DNA of 64,000 bases from Bacillus sp. RO2 (GCF_012911845.1 NZ_JAAXCU010000024.1:1-64000), one strand, 5' to 3'. Shown: positions 48,199-59,827, counted from the stretch's first letter. The notes: generated from the sequence alone by a model not told the origin. Translations and numbers: made by a program.

Positions 48199-50610
48199 TT
48201 ACATAAGCATATATGGATTTAGATCAATATGAACTGCTAATTTATCTTGATCCATTTGTGTTTGGTATTTTTCTATTACCGTTTTCAGTGCTGCCTGCAG
48301 ATTTGGTTCTCGTTTATACTTAATGATGCATTGATATCTGTAACGGTCTTTTATCCTCGCTATAGGAGAAGCAACCGGTCCAAGTATAACAGCCTCATTG
48401 GATAATTGCATGTTTAAAAAATGGGTAATTTTTTCTGTCACGGTGACCACTTTGGTTAATTCCTGATGTGTCACGGTAACAAGCGCCAAAAAGTAAAATG
48501 GCGGATATTGATGCAGTTTTCTAATTTGCATTTCTTTTTGGTAAAATTCTAGGTAGTTGTGTGTGCTGGCAAGCTCCACACTGTAATGTTCCGGGCTATA
48601 CGTTTGGACCACCACTTCGCCAGCCAGTTCATGTCTGCCAGCTCTTCCGCTAACCTGTGTGAGGAGCTGGAATGTTTTTTCGGAAGAACGAAAATCAGGA
48701 ACGTTCAGCATTGTATCTGCCGTCAGTACCCCAACAAGTGTTACAAGCGGAAAATCAAGGCCTTTGGCAATCATTTGCGTACCAAGCAGAATATCTGCCT
48801 TCCGGTCACCAAATTGCTGGAGAAGCTTTTCATGGGAGCCCTTCCTACTCGTCGTATCAACGTCCATCCTTATTACCCTTGCTTGTGGTAGGAGTTTTGT
48901 TAGTTCTTCCTCGACTTTTTGTGTACCAGTACCAAAGAAACGGAAATGTTCACTGTCGCACGATGGACACGTAGAACGCACAGGTTCTTCGTAGCCACAA
49001 TAATGACATTTCATTTGGTTACTGCTTCGGTGATAAGTCAAGGAGATATCACAATGAGGACATTCCACCACATATCCACAGTCTCGACACATTACAAAAG
49101 AAGAATAACCCCTTTTATTTAAAAATAAAACGGATTGTTCGCCTCTTTCCAATCTAGACTGGAGCTTTTCGAGAAGGCTTCTCGAGAACATCGACCTGTT
49201 CCCGTCTCGCAATTCCTCTCTCATGTCAACAATCTCCACTGACGGCATTCCTTGTTCACTCATTCTCTTGTCCATCGTCAGAAGTTTATACACCCCTTTG
49301 GATGCACGGGCGAAGGTTTCAAGTGTGGGGGTGGCACTGCCAAGAACAACAGGGCATTGGTGATACCTGCCCCTTTCTAAAGCAATATCGCGGGCATGAT
49401 AACGGGGGGTGTCCTCTTGTTTATAGCTGGTTTCATGTTCTTCATCTATGATGATAATGCCTACATTTTCAAAAGGAGCAAAGATAGCGGACCTGGCGCC
49501 TACTACAACCTTGACTTCTTTTCTGTGTATTTTTCTCCATTCATCGTATTTCTCTCCCATTCCAAGACCGCTGTGCATAACAGCCACGTCGGAACCGAAC
49601 CTTGATTTGAATCGGTTGACCATTTGCGGAGTCAAGGCAATCTCGGGGACAAGTACAATTGCTTCTTTTCCTTCTTTTAGTACAGCATCCACAGCCTGCA
49701 TATAGACTTCTGTTTTACCGCTCCCTGTGACACCGAACATGACAAACGCTTCATGTGTATGTTGTTCAATGGAATTCAAAATGGGAATGATAGCTTCTTG
49801 TTGTTGTTGGGTTAAGGAAAGCGCTTGAGACTTTTCAAACTCCCTGTTTTCATATGGATCTCTGTATATTTCTTCATCATTTTCTGAGAGGATACCAAGT
49901 TTTACTAATGCGTGAATCGCACTTGTCCCAATCTGCAACTCTTCTAACAGAGTTTTTTTATCCATCTTTTCAATACTTGTTTCCAAGAAAAAGTCCAACA
50001 GCTTATGTTGTGCGGCAGCACGAGCTGAGATTTTCTTTTTTGCTTCTGGTAGGTCCTCTTTCGACACCTGTAACTCCACTACTTTTCTCGTTTTCTTGGA
50101 AAGTTTATCTTTTACTTCATAATAAACTTCTAAAACGTCCTCTTCAATCAGATGTTTGATTGTTTTAAAATGACTGGTCCCTGCCACCTCTTCAAATTTC
50201 ACGCGATTGGATGTGTGAAAGAATGATTGAAGCTCTGAAGGGACTCCTTCTATGTTTCTGGCAATTAGCCATTTTTCATATTTCGCCTTTAATGCAGCTG
50301 GCAACATTGCTTGGTAAGCTGAAATAGTAAAACATAAAGTATGGTCTCTAAGCCAGTCTGCCAGTTGCATAAGTTCTGTTGTCAGGATTGGCTGGATATC
50401 TATCAATGAAGTGATCGGACGTGTTTTAGGTACGGTGGTTGTATCTTTTACATCCACGACAAAGCCTTGGATCTGCCTTGGACCAAAAGGTACATTCACC
50501 CTCATTCCAGGTTGTATGAACCCATTCCATTTCGCAGGAATCTCATAATCAAAGGCTCTATCCGTTTGTTTGGCAGGAACATCAACGATCACACTAGCAT
50601 AATAGGTCAT
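48199..50610 (-). CDS. priA: Primosomal replication restart helicase PriA
   Basis: 803-aa SF2 helicase that reloads the replisome at forks. N-terminal 3'-DNA-binding domain, winged helix, helicase motifs GVTGSGKTEVYM, DEEHETSYKQE, LGSATPTLE, and an inserted zinc-binding region with eight Cys (CRDCGYVVECPHC, CHYCGYEE, CPSC). Its ATG overlaps the coaBC stop by 4 bp. Confidence 0.97.
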   Translation of the reverse strand: MTYYASVIVDVPAKQTDRAFDYEIPAKWNGFIQPGMRVNVPFGPRQIQGFVVDVKDTTTVPKTRPITSLIDIQPILTTELMQLADWLRDHTLCFTISAYQAMLPAALKAKYEKWLIARNIEGVPSELQSFFHTSNRVKFEEVAGTSHFKTIKHLIEEDVLEVYYEVKDKLSKKTRKVVELQVSKEDLPEAKKKISARAAAQHKLLDFFLETSIEKMDKKTLLEELQIGTSAIHALVKLGILSENDEEIYRDPYENREFEKSQALSLTQQQQEAIIPILNSIEQHTHEAFVMFGVTGSGKTEVYMQAVDAVLKEGKEAIVLVPEIALTPQMVNRFKSRFGSDVAVMHSGLGMGEKYDEWRKIHRKEVKVVVGARSAIFAPFENVGIIIIDEEHETSYKQEDTPRYHARDIALERGRYHQCPVVLGSATPTLETFARASKGVYKLLTMDKRMSEQGMPSVEIVDMREELRDGNRSMFSRSLLEKLQSRLERGEQSVLFLNKRGYSSFVMCRDCGYVVECPHCDISLTYHRSSNQMKCHYCGYEEPVRSTCPSCDSEHFRFFGTGTQKVEEELTKLLPQARVIRMDVDTTSRKGSHEKLLQQFGDRKADILLGTQMIAKGLDFPLVTLVGVLTADTMLNVPDFRSSEKTFQLLTQVSGRAGRHELAGEVVVQTYSPEHYSVELASTHNYLEFYQKEMQIRKLHQYPPFYFLALVTVTHQELTKVVTVTEKITHFLNMQLSNEAVILGPVASPIARIKDRYRYQCIIKYKREPNLQAALKTVIEKYQTQMDQDKLAVHIDLNPYMLM

Positions 50611-51812
50611 CGTTTTTCCTCAAGTGTTGCTGCTACTTCCTCAAGCAGTGCATAAGCCACATCCTGTTTGGTCATCATCGGCAGAGAAATGCTTGTGCCA
50701 TCTTTTTTATAGATGGTTACTAAGTTTGTATCTGTTCCAAACCCAGCACCTGAAACTGTTACATTGTTTGCTACGACATAATCCAAGTTTTTCTTTGCAA
50801 GCTTACCTTTGGCATATTCCTCTACATTATTTGTTTCAGCTGCAAAGCCAACCAGCACCTGGTGTTCTTTTCTTTCTCCTAATGTTTTGAGAATGTCTTT
50901 CGTCCGCTCTAACTCCAGAACGCTGTCCCCGTCCTGCTTTTTCATTTTGATGTCGGAAACAAACTTAGGACGGTAGTCGGCAACTGCAGCTGATTTTATG
51001 ACAACATCCGTTTGTTCATAATGAGCTATTACTTCGTTAAACATTTCTTCCGCAGATTCCACTCGGATTGTATTTACATTCGGAGGATCAGGAAGGTTTG
51101 TAGGACCTGATACCAAGATAACTTCTGCACCTAAACTAGCTGCAGCTTCTGCAATGGCATAACCCATCTTACCTGTTGAACGGTTAGTGAAAAAGCGTAC
51201 CGGGTCCACTTTTTCAATAGTCGGTCCTGCTGTGACAAGAATTCGTTTCCCTGTTAGCGTCAACTCGTCATGTTTCTGAAAAAAACGCTTCAGTCCTTCG
51301 ACAATGGTTTCAGGTTCTTCCAATCTACCCTTTCCTACATAACCACACGCCAAAAAACCTTCTCCCGGTTCAATGAATCGATACCCGAAAGACAAAAGCC
51401 GCTCCATGTTTTGCTTAACTGCAGGATGATCATACATATGTACATTCATAGCTGGTGCGATCCATACAGGGGCCGTACTTGCCAATAAAGTTGTCGTAAT
51501 CATGTCATCCGCTAAACCATTAGCAAGTTTCCCGATTACATTTGCGGTCGCAGGCGCAACGAGCACCACATCTGCCCAGTCTGCAAGGTCAATATGTGAA
51601 ATAACTGCAGGATTCTTTTCTTCGAATGTATCCGTGAATACTTCGTTTCTTGATAAAGCTTGAAAAGACAACGGTGTGACAAATTTACAGGCAGACTGGC
51701 TCATAATTACCTTTACTTCTGCACCTTGCTGGACCAGTTTACTTGTTAAAGCTACCGCTTTATAGACAGCTATACCACCTGTTACACACAATAGGATTTT
51801 TTTATTTTTCAT
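50607..51812 (-). CDS. coaBC: Bifunctional phosphopantothenoylcysteine synthetase/decarboxylase CoaBC
   Basis: Two steps of coenzyme A synthesis. 401 aa: N-terminal flavin decarboxylase (VTGGIAVYKAVALTSKL, APAMNVHMYDHP, FLACGYVGKGRL with the active Cys) and C-terminal CoaB synthetase (VTAGPTIEKVDPVRFFTNRS, KSAAVADYRP). Upstream is a 520-bp repeat-filled gap that separates it from rpoZ. Confidence 0.96.
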   Translation of the reverse strand: MKNKKILLCVTGGIAVYKAVALTSKLVQQGAEVKVIMSQSACKFVTPLSFQALSRNEVFTDTFEEKNPAVISHIDLADWADVVLVAPATANVIGKLANGLADDMITTTLLASTAPVWIAPAMNVHMYDHPAVKQNMERLLSFGYRFIEPGEGFLACGYVGKGRLEEPETIVEGLKRFFQKHDELTLTGKRILVTAGPTIEKVDPVRFFTNRSTGKMGYAIAEAAASLGAEVILVSGPTNLPDPPNVNTIRVESAEEMFNEVIAHYEQTDVVIKSAAVADYRPKFVSDIKMKKQDGDSVLELERTKDILKTLGERKEHQVLVGFAAETNNVEEYAKGKLAKKNLDYVVANNVTVSGAGFGTDTNLVTIYKKDGTSISLPMMTKQDVAYALLEEVAATLEEKR

Positions 51813-51954
51813 TTCACAACCCCCGTCATGTACTAGAAATTCTACTTTACCCCGTTAATCCTCTTTCCCTTAAGTCACTTGCCTCATGAAGAAAAACCGT
51901 GCAACATCCGCCCGGTCCTTTTTTTAAAAGAATTTGGCGGTTAGGTTAATCGCC

Positions 51955-52081
51955 GCTGTTCCTTTCCGCAAATGGCTTCGCTTTCCTAGGGGCGGTGCTT
52001 GAGCCTCCTCGCTTTGCTGCGGGGTCTCAAGCTACCGCCATCTCCCTCAGGAGTCTTCGCCATTTGCTCCAATCCACAGCT
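51955..52081 (-). repeat. Intergenic repeat copy A7
   Basis: A-orientation copy (GCTGTTCCTTTCCG to CCAATCCACAGCT), left half of a composite with B3 over an 87-bp spacer (52082-52168). Lies in the coaBC-rpoZ gap. Confidence 0.85.
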
Positions 52082-52168
52082 AGAAATTATATGAACGAAA
52101 GGTTATTTCATTATCAGTAAACTCATCTAAGTTCCCTTCATTAAACCCTTAAGTGAATGATGTCACAC

Positions 52169-52281
52169 TGTTGGTTGGAGTGGAAGGCGCGGAGAGGGAC
52201 AGGTGAGACCCCACAGGCGAAAGCCGAGGAGGCTCACGGACCGCCCGCAGGCAAGCGAAGCGCCTGGAACGGAAATAAACC
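52169..52281 (+). repeat. Intergenic repeat copy B3, internally deleted
   Basis: B-orientation copy lacking about 15 nt around ACGCCCGCGGG that are present in B2, otherwise near-identical (GGACAGGTGAGACCCCACAG and onwards). Confidence 0.85.
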
Positions 52282-52307
52282 GAACTATACACTTTCTTTT
52301 TAAAAAA

Positions 52308-52333
52308 ATAACAACCTATTTCTAGGTTGTTAT
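52308..52333 (-). terminator. rpoZ terminator
   Basis: Perfect 11-bp stem ATAACAACCTA (52308-52318) with 52323-52333, followed on the minus strand by TTTTTTT. Confidence 0.85.
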
Positions 52334-52335
52334 CT

Positions 52336-52569
52336 TTACTTGTGATTTAGGATGCCTTCGCTTCTTTCAGCAGTTTTAATTGTCTTGGCAGATAATAAGC
52401 CTGCGTCAATCTCTTCAAGGGCTTTCCCAACAAATTTGTGAGAAACCGTTTTTTCGATCATTTGATCGTTTACTTGTTGCAATTCACGAGCGCGTCGTGC
52501 AGAAACGGTTACAAGCGTATATTTTGAATCTAATTTTTGCATTAGTGAATCAATAGATGGGTATAGCAT
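52336..52569 (-). CDS. rpoZ: RNA polymerase omega subunit
   Basis: 77-aa omega subunit that stabilises beta-prime ([29 protein letters not shown]). True start at 52569 follows GGAGG; a longer frame runs into gmk and is not used. Starts right after the gmk stop. Confidence 0.95.
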   Translation of the reverse strand: MLYPSIDSLMQKLDSKYTLVTVSARRARELQQVNDQMIEKTVSHKFVGKALEEIDAGLLSAKTIKTAERSEGILNHK

Positions 52570-52570
52570 A

Positions 52571-53200
<630 letters not shown>

Positions 53201-53464
53201 CTACCCTTCATCAGACATATCATCTTTATTTACCAGGCGTTGTGCCACAGTTTCCGGTTGCACTGCCGATAAGATAACATGATCGCTATCCATTATTAGT
53301 ACTGCTCTTGTTCGTCTTCCATAAGTTGCATCTATTAACATTCCCTGATCTCTTGCATCTTGGATGATCCGTTTAATCGGAGCAGATTCAGGACTAACAA
53401 TAGATATAATACGATTTGCTGATACGATATTACCAAAGCCAATATTAATCAACTTTATGCTCAT
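53201..53464 (-). CDS. remA: Extracellular matrix regulator RemA
   Basis: 87-aa DNA-binding activator of biofilm matrix and osmoprotection genes in B. subtilis (YlzA). Sequence [20 protein letters not shown] and [20 protein letters not shown] are near-identical to RemA. Start at 53464 follows GAGGTG. Confidence 0.95.
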   Translation of the reverse strand: MSIKLINIGFGNIVSANRIISIVSPESAPIKRIIQDARDQGMLIDATYGRRTRAVLIMDSDHVILSAVQPETVAQRLVNKDDMSDEG

Positions 53465-53524
53465 GGTTCCCACCTCTTGTTACAAACTCTATTCTAACCG
53501 TGTTCAAAGGTTAGTAATCAACGA

Positions 53525-54400
53525 TTATTCAATGTTTTGCACCTGTTCTTTAATTTTTTCCAGGCAAGCTTTCATTTCGACTACCAGATTCGCAATATTT
53601 GCGTTGTTTGCCTTGGAACCGATGGTATTTACTTCCCTGTTCAATTCCTGTACAAGGAAATCCAGCTTCCTGCCTACCGGCCCTGTGGAATGGAGGGATT
53701 GGGTAAATTGACCAAGGTGGCTGTTAATTCTTTTCAACTCTTCATTAATGTCAGCCTTATCAGCAAAAATTGCTGCTTCTGCCAGTATACGTTGTTCATC
53801 AATCTGGGAACCTAAATATTCCTTCAGCTTTTTTTCCAAACGCAACCGATACGCTTCCACAACTGTCGGACCTAATTCTGCGAGTTGCTCCGACATAGTT
53901 CCAATAAAGTTTAAATGAGTGATAATATCCTTTTTCAACTGATCGCCCTCAGCAGAACGCATGGCAACCAATTGCTTAGACGCTGAATGGATTTGTTCGA
54001 GCAACAATTCTCCTATTGCTTCCATTCCTGTCTGTGTTTCCATAATCGTAAACACATTTTCTAATTTTAGTATATCATTAATCTCAATGGAACCGGAAAT
54101 TTGGTATCTATCTTTTACCTTATGTATAGAATCTATGTATGCCGAAAGAAGCTCCCAATCCACATTCAGATGTTTATCTTGAGTGTCTTGGCCCTCAATC
54201 GTTATGAATATTTCTATTCTTCCTCTTTGCAAATAAGAGCTAACGACTTTTTTCATCGTCTCTTCCATTGCTAGGAACTGCTTAGGCATCCGGATATTAA
54301 TCTCACAAAAGCGATGGTTGACAGATTTCATCTCGACAAGAATCTGATAAGATCCTTGAGTTGCTTCTGCCCGCCCAAAGCCTGTCATACTTTTCACCAT
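53525..54400 (-). CDS. yloC: YicC/YloC family endoribonuclease
   Basis: 291 aa, the length of B. subtilis YloC. N-terminal MVKSMTGFGRAE, central YicC domain and C-terminal DUF1732 segment (LDFLVQELNREVNTIGSKAN, VVEMKACLEKIKEQVQNIE). Family members are endoribonucleases acting on some RNAs. First gene before remA-gmk-rpoZ; upstream are two hairpins (54436-54455 and an ATGCTAA/TTAGCAT repeat near 54457-54485). Confidence 0.92.
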   Translation of the reverse strand: MVKSMTGFGRAEATQGSYQILVEMKSVNHRFCEINIRMPKQFLAMEETMKKVVSSYLQRGRIEIFITIEGQDTQDKHLNVDWELLSAYIDSIHKVKDRYQISGSIEINDILKLENVFTIMETQTGMEAIGELLLEQIHSASKQLVAMRSAEGDQLKKDIITHLNFIGTMSEQLAELGPTVVEAYRLRLEKKLKEYLGSQIDEQRILAEAAIFADKADINEELKRINSHLGQFTQSLHSTGPVGRKLDFLVQELNREVNTIGSKANNANIANLVVEMKACLEKIKEQVQNIE

Positions 54401-54543
54401 AGTATACTCACGTCCGTTCTTAAATATAGAAAAAGAGCCGGAAAACTGGCTATTGTTGATGCTAAGCAACCACTATATTAGCATTGTTTAACCTAATTTG
54501 AAAGCTATTTTTATAGAAAATTAAGTGGGTATTTGATTGATGG

Positions 54544-54584
54544 CGAAAAAAGAAGAAAAGGCAATAGAGTTTCCCTCTACTACC
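54544..54584 (-). terminator. yloB terminator
   Basis: Ten-bp stem with two G-U pairs (54560-54569 with 54575-54584), followed by TTTTCTTCTTTTTT on the minus strand. Confidence 0.75.
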
Positions 54585-54593
54585 TTAAATTTA

Positions 54594-57281
54594 TTATACC
54601 ATATTCTTTTTTGCTTTTCCTGTGAAAAGAGTACCCACTAGCAAGAAAGTCGGTAACGATGCCATCCCCAAAATCAATAACCACTCTTTTGGAGCCAGTG
54701 CCACTGTATGGAAAATACCTTGTAATGGTGGATAATAGATAACGATTAGCATTAAAACAATACTGGAAATGACTGCTCCAACTAGGTACATGTTCTGAAA
54801 CGGATTTCGATGGAAAATGGATCTATCACTTCGACAATCAAACACATGGATCAGCTGAGCCATGACAAGTGTTGCAAATGCGACGGTTTGTGCATAAATA
54901 AGATTATCTGGATGTTGTTTGTATACAATCATAAAAGCAAGCAAGGTGGCAAGTCCTATTAGAAAGCCGCGCGATACTATTTTCCACCATAAACCTCTGG
55001 CAAAAACGCCTTCTCTTGGATGCCTTGGTTTACGCTTCATGACGTCCCCTTCTGCTTGATCAAGGCCAAGCGCCATTGCAGGCAATCCGTCTGTTACAAG
55101 GTTCACCCACAAAATCTGGATGGGAACAAGCGGAAGCGGCAACGCCAATAACATCGCAAACAGCATGACAAGTATTTCCCCGACATTCGAAGCCAACAAA
55201 TATCGGATGAACTTCCTAATGTTCTCATAAATATTACGGCCTTCTTTAATAGCTGATTTTATAGTGGCAAAGTTGTCATCCAATAGGACTAGGGAACTTG
55301 CTTCCTTCGCAACATCCGTACCGGTAATACCCATCGCAATTCCAATGTCAGAGGCTTTTATCGCCGGGGCATCATTCACTCCATCCCCAGTCATGGCGAC
55401 AATATGTCCTTTTTTCTGAAGTGCCTTTACGATGGACAGTTTGTGCTGTGGAGACACCCTAGCAAACACATACACATCATCCACCATGTCTTCTAATTCT
55501 TCCTGGCTCATCTTCTGAAGAGTTTTTCCTTCTAGTACCTTTCCACCCATGGGAAGAATACCAATTTCAGCTGCAATCGCTTTTGCTGTGACGATGTGAT
55601 CACCTGTGATCATCACTGTCCGAATTCCTGCTTCTTTACATTCACGAACAGCCTGTTTTACTTCTGAGCGAGGAGGATCAATCATCCCTTGGAGTCCAAT
55701 AAAGACAAGGTCTTTTTCTATCTCTCTTTCGTGCATGCCCTCATGAAAATTAGAAATCGGCTTGAATGCCACCGCAATATTCCTTAAAGCCTGTGATGCC
55801 AGTTTATGAACCATATCTTTTACAGTCTCTTCATATTTGGCTGAAAACAGTTCCCGCTTTCCTTCCCATAATAACGAATCACTTACGTTCGTTATCACAT
55901 CCGGTGCACCCTTTGTGATAACAAACAGCTTTCCTTGTTTATCTTTTACTACGACACTCATCATCTTTCGTTCCGAGTCAAAAGGATATTCTTTTACAAT
56001 TTGGAATTCATTTAGTAAACCTTCACGAGTAAACCCTGCCTTCATGGCTGCAACCGCAAGGGCTCCTTCCGTAGGATCCCCATCAAGGATATATTGGTTT
56101 TTTTTCTGGATAATATTGGCGTGATTACATAACAGACCGAATGTCAGCAGTTGATGTAAAGATTTATTCTTACTTGCGCTATCAGCACCATCTGTTAGAA
56201 ATTCACCTTTTGGTTCATAGCCATTGCCAGTTACATTCCATGTGGTCCCAGCAGACCACACATGGGTCACGGTCATTTTGTTCTGAGTCAGTGTCCCTGT
56301 CTTGTCAGAACAAATGACAGAAGCACAACCGAGCGTTTCGACAGCAGGTAGCTTTCTGACAATTGATTTCTTTTTGATCATGCGCTGCACTCCAAGTGAA
56401 AGGGCAACGGTCACGATTGCCGGTAAGCCTTCCGGAATGGCTGCAACCGCTAAAGAGACACCAGCTAAAAACATTTCGTACAAACTATGCCCCTGAAGAA
56501 CTCCCACCAAAACTACAAGCATTGTTAGTATTAAAGCAACCGTAATTAAAATCTTCCCAAGCTGCTCCAGTTTCCGCTGCAGTGGTGTAATGGTTGTCTC
56601 AGCAGTCTGTAAGAGGTCCGCGATTTGTCCCATGGCAGTATTCATACCTGTTGCAACTACGACACCAACACCCGTTCCCCGTGTTACAAGTGTCCCCATA
56701 AAGGCCATGTTTTCCTGATCACCAATGGAGATGTCAGAGCCATGCACAGGTTTATCACTTTTTACCGAAGGCACTGATTCCCCGGTCAGCGCAGACTCCT
56801 CAATCTCTAACGAACTGGCCTGTACAATCCGAAGGTCCGCCCCGATACGGTCTCCGCTTCCGAACTTGATAATATCCCCTACTACTATTTCTCTTGACGC
56901 CACTTTCCGCCATTCTTTTTCTCTAAGCACCGTTACTTGTGGTGCCGAGAGCTCTTTTAATGCTTGCAAGGACTTTTCTGCTTTTCGCTCCTGAAAAAAG
57001 CCTAAAAATGCATTGATAATCACAATGGCAATGATGGCAACTGCATCGATGTATTCCCCTAGCAGACCTGAAATCAATGTTGCAGCAAGCAACACCACTA
57101 CCATGAAATCTTTGAACTGCTCTAAAAACACTAAAAAGGCGTTCGGTCTCTCCGCCTCTTGAAGTTCATTCGTCCCATACTGCAACAGACGATTTTTTGC
57201 TTCTGATTCACTTAAACCCGCTTCTAAATCGGAATTGATCTGTTCTTCGACTTGTTCTGCTCTCATTTCATGCCATTTCAT
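54594..57281 (-). CDS. yloB: Calcium-transporting P-type ATPase YloB
   Basis: P-IIA ATPase (SERCA-like). 895 aa: N-terminal cation ATPase domain, TGES loop (ESALTGESVPS), phosphorylation motif SDKTGTLTQNKM, PEGL in M4 (AAIPEGLPAIVTVAL), KGAPDV nucleotide site, hinge TGDGVNDAPAIK and ten membrane segments. B. subtilis YloB is a spore/vegetative Ca2+ ATPase. Start at 57281 follows GAGGTG. Divergent from rqcH. Confidence 0.96.
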   Translation of the reverse strand: MKWHEMRAEQVEEQINSDLEAGLSESEAKNRLLQYGTNELQEAERPNAFLVFLEQFKDFMVVVLLAATLISGLLGEYIDAVAIIAIVIINAFLGFFQERKAEKSLQALKELSAPQVTVLREKEWRKVASREIVVGDIIKFGSGDRIGADLRIVQASSLEIEESALTGESVPSVKSDKPVHGSDISIGDQENMAFMGTLVTRGTGVGVVVATGMNTAMGQIADLLQTAETTITPLQRKLEQLGKILITVALILTMLVVLVGVLQGHSLYEMFLAGVSLAVAAIPEGLPAIVTVALSLGVQRMIKKKSIVRKLPAVETLGCASVICSDKTGTLTQNKMTVTHVWSAGTTWNVTGNGYEPKGEFLTDGADSASKNKSLHQLLTFGLLCNHANIIQKKNQYILDGDPTEGALAVAAMKAGFTREGLLNEFQIVKEYPFDSERKMMSVVVKDKQGKLFVITKGAPDVITNVSDSLLWEGKRELFSAKYEETVKDMVHKLASQALRNIAVAFKPISNFHEGMHEREIEKDLVFIGLQGMIDPPRSEVKQAVRECKEAGIRTVMITGDHIVTAKAIAAEIGILPMGGKVLEGKTLQKMSQEELEDMVDDVYVFARVSPQHKLSIVKALQKKGHIVAMTGDGVNDAPAIKASDIGIAMGITGTDVAKEASSLVLLDDNFATIKSAIKEGRNIYENIRKFIRYLLASNVGEILVMLFAMLLALPLPLVPIQILWVNLVTDGLPAMALGLDQAEGDVMKRKPRHPREGVFARGLWWKIVSRGFLIGLATLLAFMIVYKQHPDNLIYAQTVAFATLVMAQLIHVFDCRSDRSIFHRNPFQNMYLVGAVISSIVLMLIVIYYPPLQGIFHTVALAPKEWLLILGMASLPTFLLVGTLFTGKAKKNMV

Positions 57282-57440
57282 CTGTTCCACCTCACAACCT
57301 TTGCACAAAATCTATCTAACAAAGTCTATTCGGACTCGTCCAAAAAAATGATATACTTTTTGGGTGTTATCAAGATTGTTAAGATATAATGATAAAAGAG
57401 AAATCTTTTAGGTTTAGAACAAGAAGGGAAGTTTACATAT

Positions 57441-59144
57441 ATGAGTTTCGACGGTATTTTTACATACGCCATGACTGCAGAGTTGAAGGATAAGCTAGAA
57501 AGCGGGAGAATTACCAAGATTTATCAGCCTTATAAAAATGAGCTTATCTTAACCATTCGCTCCGGAAGAACAAACCATAAGCTGCTGATCAGCGCTCATC
57601 CAAGCTATGCAAGAATGCACCTGACAGAAGAATCCTATGAAAATCCATCTGAGCCGCCGATGTTCTGTATGCTGTTAAGAAAGCATTTAGAGGGCTCTAT
57701 CATTACACAAATCCATCAAATTGATATGGACCGCATCATCGTTTTTGATGTAAAAGCACGAAATGAAATTGGTGATGTTTCTTACAAGCAACTAATAGTA
57801 GAAATTATGGGACGTCATTCCAATATTATCTTTGTGGATAAAGAAAAACAGATGATTCTCGATAGCATCAAACATGTTCCGATGGCACAAAACAGACATC
57901 GCAGTCTGACACCGGGACAGACCTATGTGTTACCGCCAGCACAGGATAAACTTAATCCACTCGATGCTACAGAAGAAACCGTACAAAGAAAACTTGATTA
58001 TATTGGTGGAAGACTCGATAAACAGATAGTAAATACTTTTGCCGGTATTTCTCCGTTGTTTGCTAAAGAAGCTGTTTACAGGGCTGGGCTTGCCAATAGA
58101 GACACGTTACCAAAAAGCTTTATGGCTTTAGTGGAAAAAATTAAAGCTTTGGACCTCTCCCCTCAAATTATTACAGATGGAAACAAGGAGGTATTCTACT
58201 TACTTGAGCTAGAACACCTTAAAGGAGAAAGGAAAAAGTTCTCGACATTAAGCGAGACACTCGATCGTTTTTACTTCGGCAAAGCATCAAGAGATAGAGT
58301 CAAACAGCAAGCAAATGATCTAGAACGATTTATTACAAATGAAATTCAAAAAAACGAAAAGAAGATTGTGAAGCTAGAGAAAACTCTAGATGACGCAAGA
58401 GACGCGGAAAAATATCAATTATATGGCGAACTGTTGACGGCCAACCTATATCAGATTTCAAGAGGAGATACAGAAGTAACTGTCGTGAATTATTACGATG
58501 AGAACGACGGAACCCTAACGATCGCACTTGATCCGCAGCGTTCTCCTTCAAGCAATGCTCAGCGTTACTTTAACAAATATCAAAAAGCCAAAAACTCACT
58601 AGCTATCGTGCAGGAGCAAATTGAGAAGGCCAAAGCCGAAATTCAGTATTTTGACATGTTGAACCAACAGGTGGAAACAGCCTCTCCAAAAGATATCCAA
58701 GAAATCCGTGAGGAACTGATGGAAGAAGGCTATTTGCGCATGAAGCAAAAGCGTAAAAAAGTAAAACCGCAAAAGCCTGTACTAGAAACCTACCTAGCTA
58801 CCGACGGCACAGAAATTCTAGTCGGCAAGAACAACAAGCAAAACGATCATCTGACCAACCGCGTTGCACGACGTGATGACATATGGCTGCATACAAAGGA
58901 CATCCCTGGGTCTCATGTTGTCATTAGAAGTGATGAGCCAACTGAAGATACTATCAAAGAAGCAGCTACCATTGCAGCATACTTCAGTAAAGCGCGACAT
59001 TCCGGTTCCGTCCCGGTTGACTTCACCAAAGTGAGACATGTGAAAAAACCGTCCGGCTCCAAACCGGGATTTGTCATATACGAACAACAACAGACCGTTT
59101 ATGTAACACCTGATGAAGAACTAATTATTGGTTTAAGGAAATAA
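57441..59144 (+). CDS. rqcH: Ribosome quality control protein RqcH
   Basis: Bacterial NEMF/Rqc2 relative; adds C-terminal alanine tails to stalled nascent chains on free 50S subunits with RqcP. 567 aa: NFACT-N (1-about 175) with the D97-R98 pair that contacts tRNA(Ala), HhH region, coiled-coil (about 285-440) and NFACT-R domain ([20 protein letters not shown]). Also known as YloA/fibronectin-binding-like. Plus strand. A TATAAT (57385-57390) lies upstream with no clear -35. Confidence 0.96.
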   Translation: MSFDGIFTYAMTAELKDKLESGRITKIYQPYKNELILTIRSGRTNHKLLISAHPSYARMHLTEESYENPSEPPMFCMLLRKHLEGSIITQIHQIDMDRIIVFDVKARNEIGDVSYKQLIVEIMGRHSNIIFVDKEKQMILDSIKHVPMAQNRHRSLTPGQTYVLPPAQDKLNPLDATEETVQRKLDYIGGRLDKQIVNTFAGISPLFAKEAVYRAGLANRDTLPKSFMALVEKIKALDLSPQIITDGNKEVFYLLELEHLKGERKKFSTLSETLDRFYFGKASRDRVKQQANDLERFITNEIQKNEKKIVKLEKTLDDARDAEKYQLYGELLTANLYQISRGDTEVTVVNYYDENDGTLTIALDPQRSPSSNAQRYFNKYQKAKNSLAIVQEQIEKAKAEIQYFDMLNQQVETASPKDIQEIREELMEEGYLRMKQKRKKVKPQKPVLETYLATDGTEILVGKNNKQNDHLTNRVARRDDIWLHTKDIPGSHVVIRSDEPTEDTIKEAATIAAYFSKARHSGSVPVDFTKVRHVKKPSGSKPGFVIYEQQQTVYVTPDEELIIGLRK

Positions 59145-59146
59145 AC

Positions 59147-59184
59147 GAAAGCACCTGCATGGTTAGCGGGTGCTTTCATTTTTT
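59147..59184 (+). terminator. rqcH terminator, shared with the convergent anti-sigma gene
   Basis: GAAAGCACCTGC (59147-59158) with GCGGGTGCTTTC (59166-59177), one mismatch, then ATTTTTTAA on the plus strand. Also usable from the other side. Confidence 0.8.
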
Positions 59185-59827
59185 AATCAAATTGATTATT
59201 TTGTTGAAAATTTTCAAGAATTTTTGGACCTTGTTTTTCCAATTCATGATCTGGTGAGGGTACTTTTATTTGTAGGTAGGCAAAGGGGACTTTATCCTGT
59301 TGTTCTTTGTAGATAAAATAATGTTGTATCTGAAACACATCTATTGTCTTTACATGTTCACGAATCAAAGTGGTTGGATAAATATAACCCTCTAATTCTA
59401 TATTTTCCATAACTTTTAATGTATCGACCTGTTCATCACAAGAAGATAGACAATATGATATTTTCCCCGTCTCCTTTCCTTCCTCGTTGATTATGAGCCA
59501 AGTATCCATTTGAGTCTGACTTAAACTGAGGTTCATATCGTTTAATGCTGGTATTCGGGGAGATGGAATCTCACCTCTAGAAGTAATTCCTTCTTCCTGA
59601 CTACCATTTGCAAGTAAAAAATAACTTCCTGTTAAAAGAGCAAATACGATTACAACTACTGACAATATTGGAGCAGTATAGGAGGTAACCCATGAAATCC
59701 GCTTCTTTTTCTCCATGCTCTTCTTTAATCTGTTCAAGACGTCCTGTTTTTCTCCAGACTCTAAATGAAGAGAACGAAAGCTTGCAATAGTTTCTTTCCA
59801 ATCATTTTCTTGAATAGACTTCTTCAT
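59183..59827 (-). CDS. Putative anti-sigma factor, single-pass membrane protein
   Basis: 214 aa. A short charged cytosolic part (1-about 45), one membrane segment (TAPILSVVVIVFALLTGSYF), then an outer domain with a Cys pair (YCLSSCDEQ). Overlaps the sigma gene by 26 bp, the usual coupling of an ECF sigma and its regulator. I use the ATG at 59827, 9 nt after AGGAGG, not that at 59833. No zinc-binding HxxxCxxC motif is seen. Function inferred from layout and topology; the ligand is unknown. Confidence 0.75.
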   Translation of the reverse strand: MKKSIQENDWKETIASFRSLHLESGEKQDVLNRLKKSMEKKKRISWVTSYTAPILSVVVIVFALLTGSYFLLANGSQEEGITSRGEIPSPRIPALNDMNLSLSQTQMDTWLIINEEGKETGKISYCLSSCDEQVDTLKVMENIELEGYIYPTTLIREHVKTIDVFQIQHYFIYKEQQDKVPFAYLQIKVPSPDHELEKQGPKILENFQQNNQFD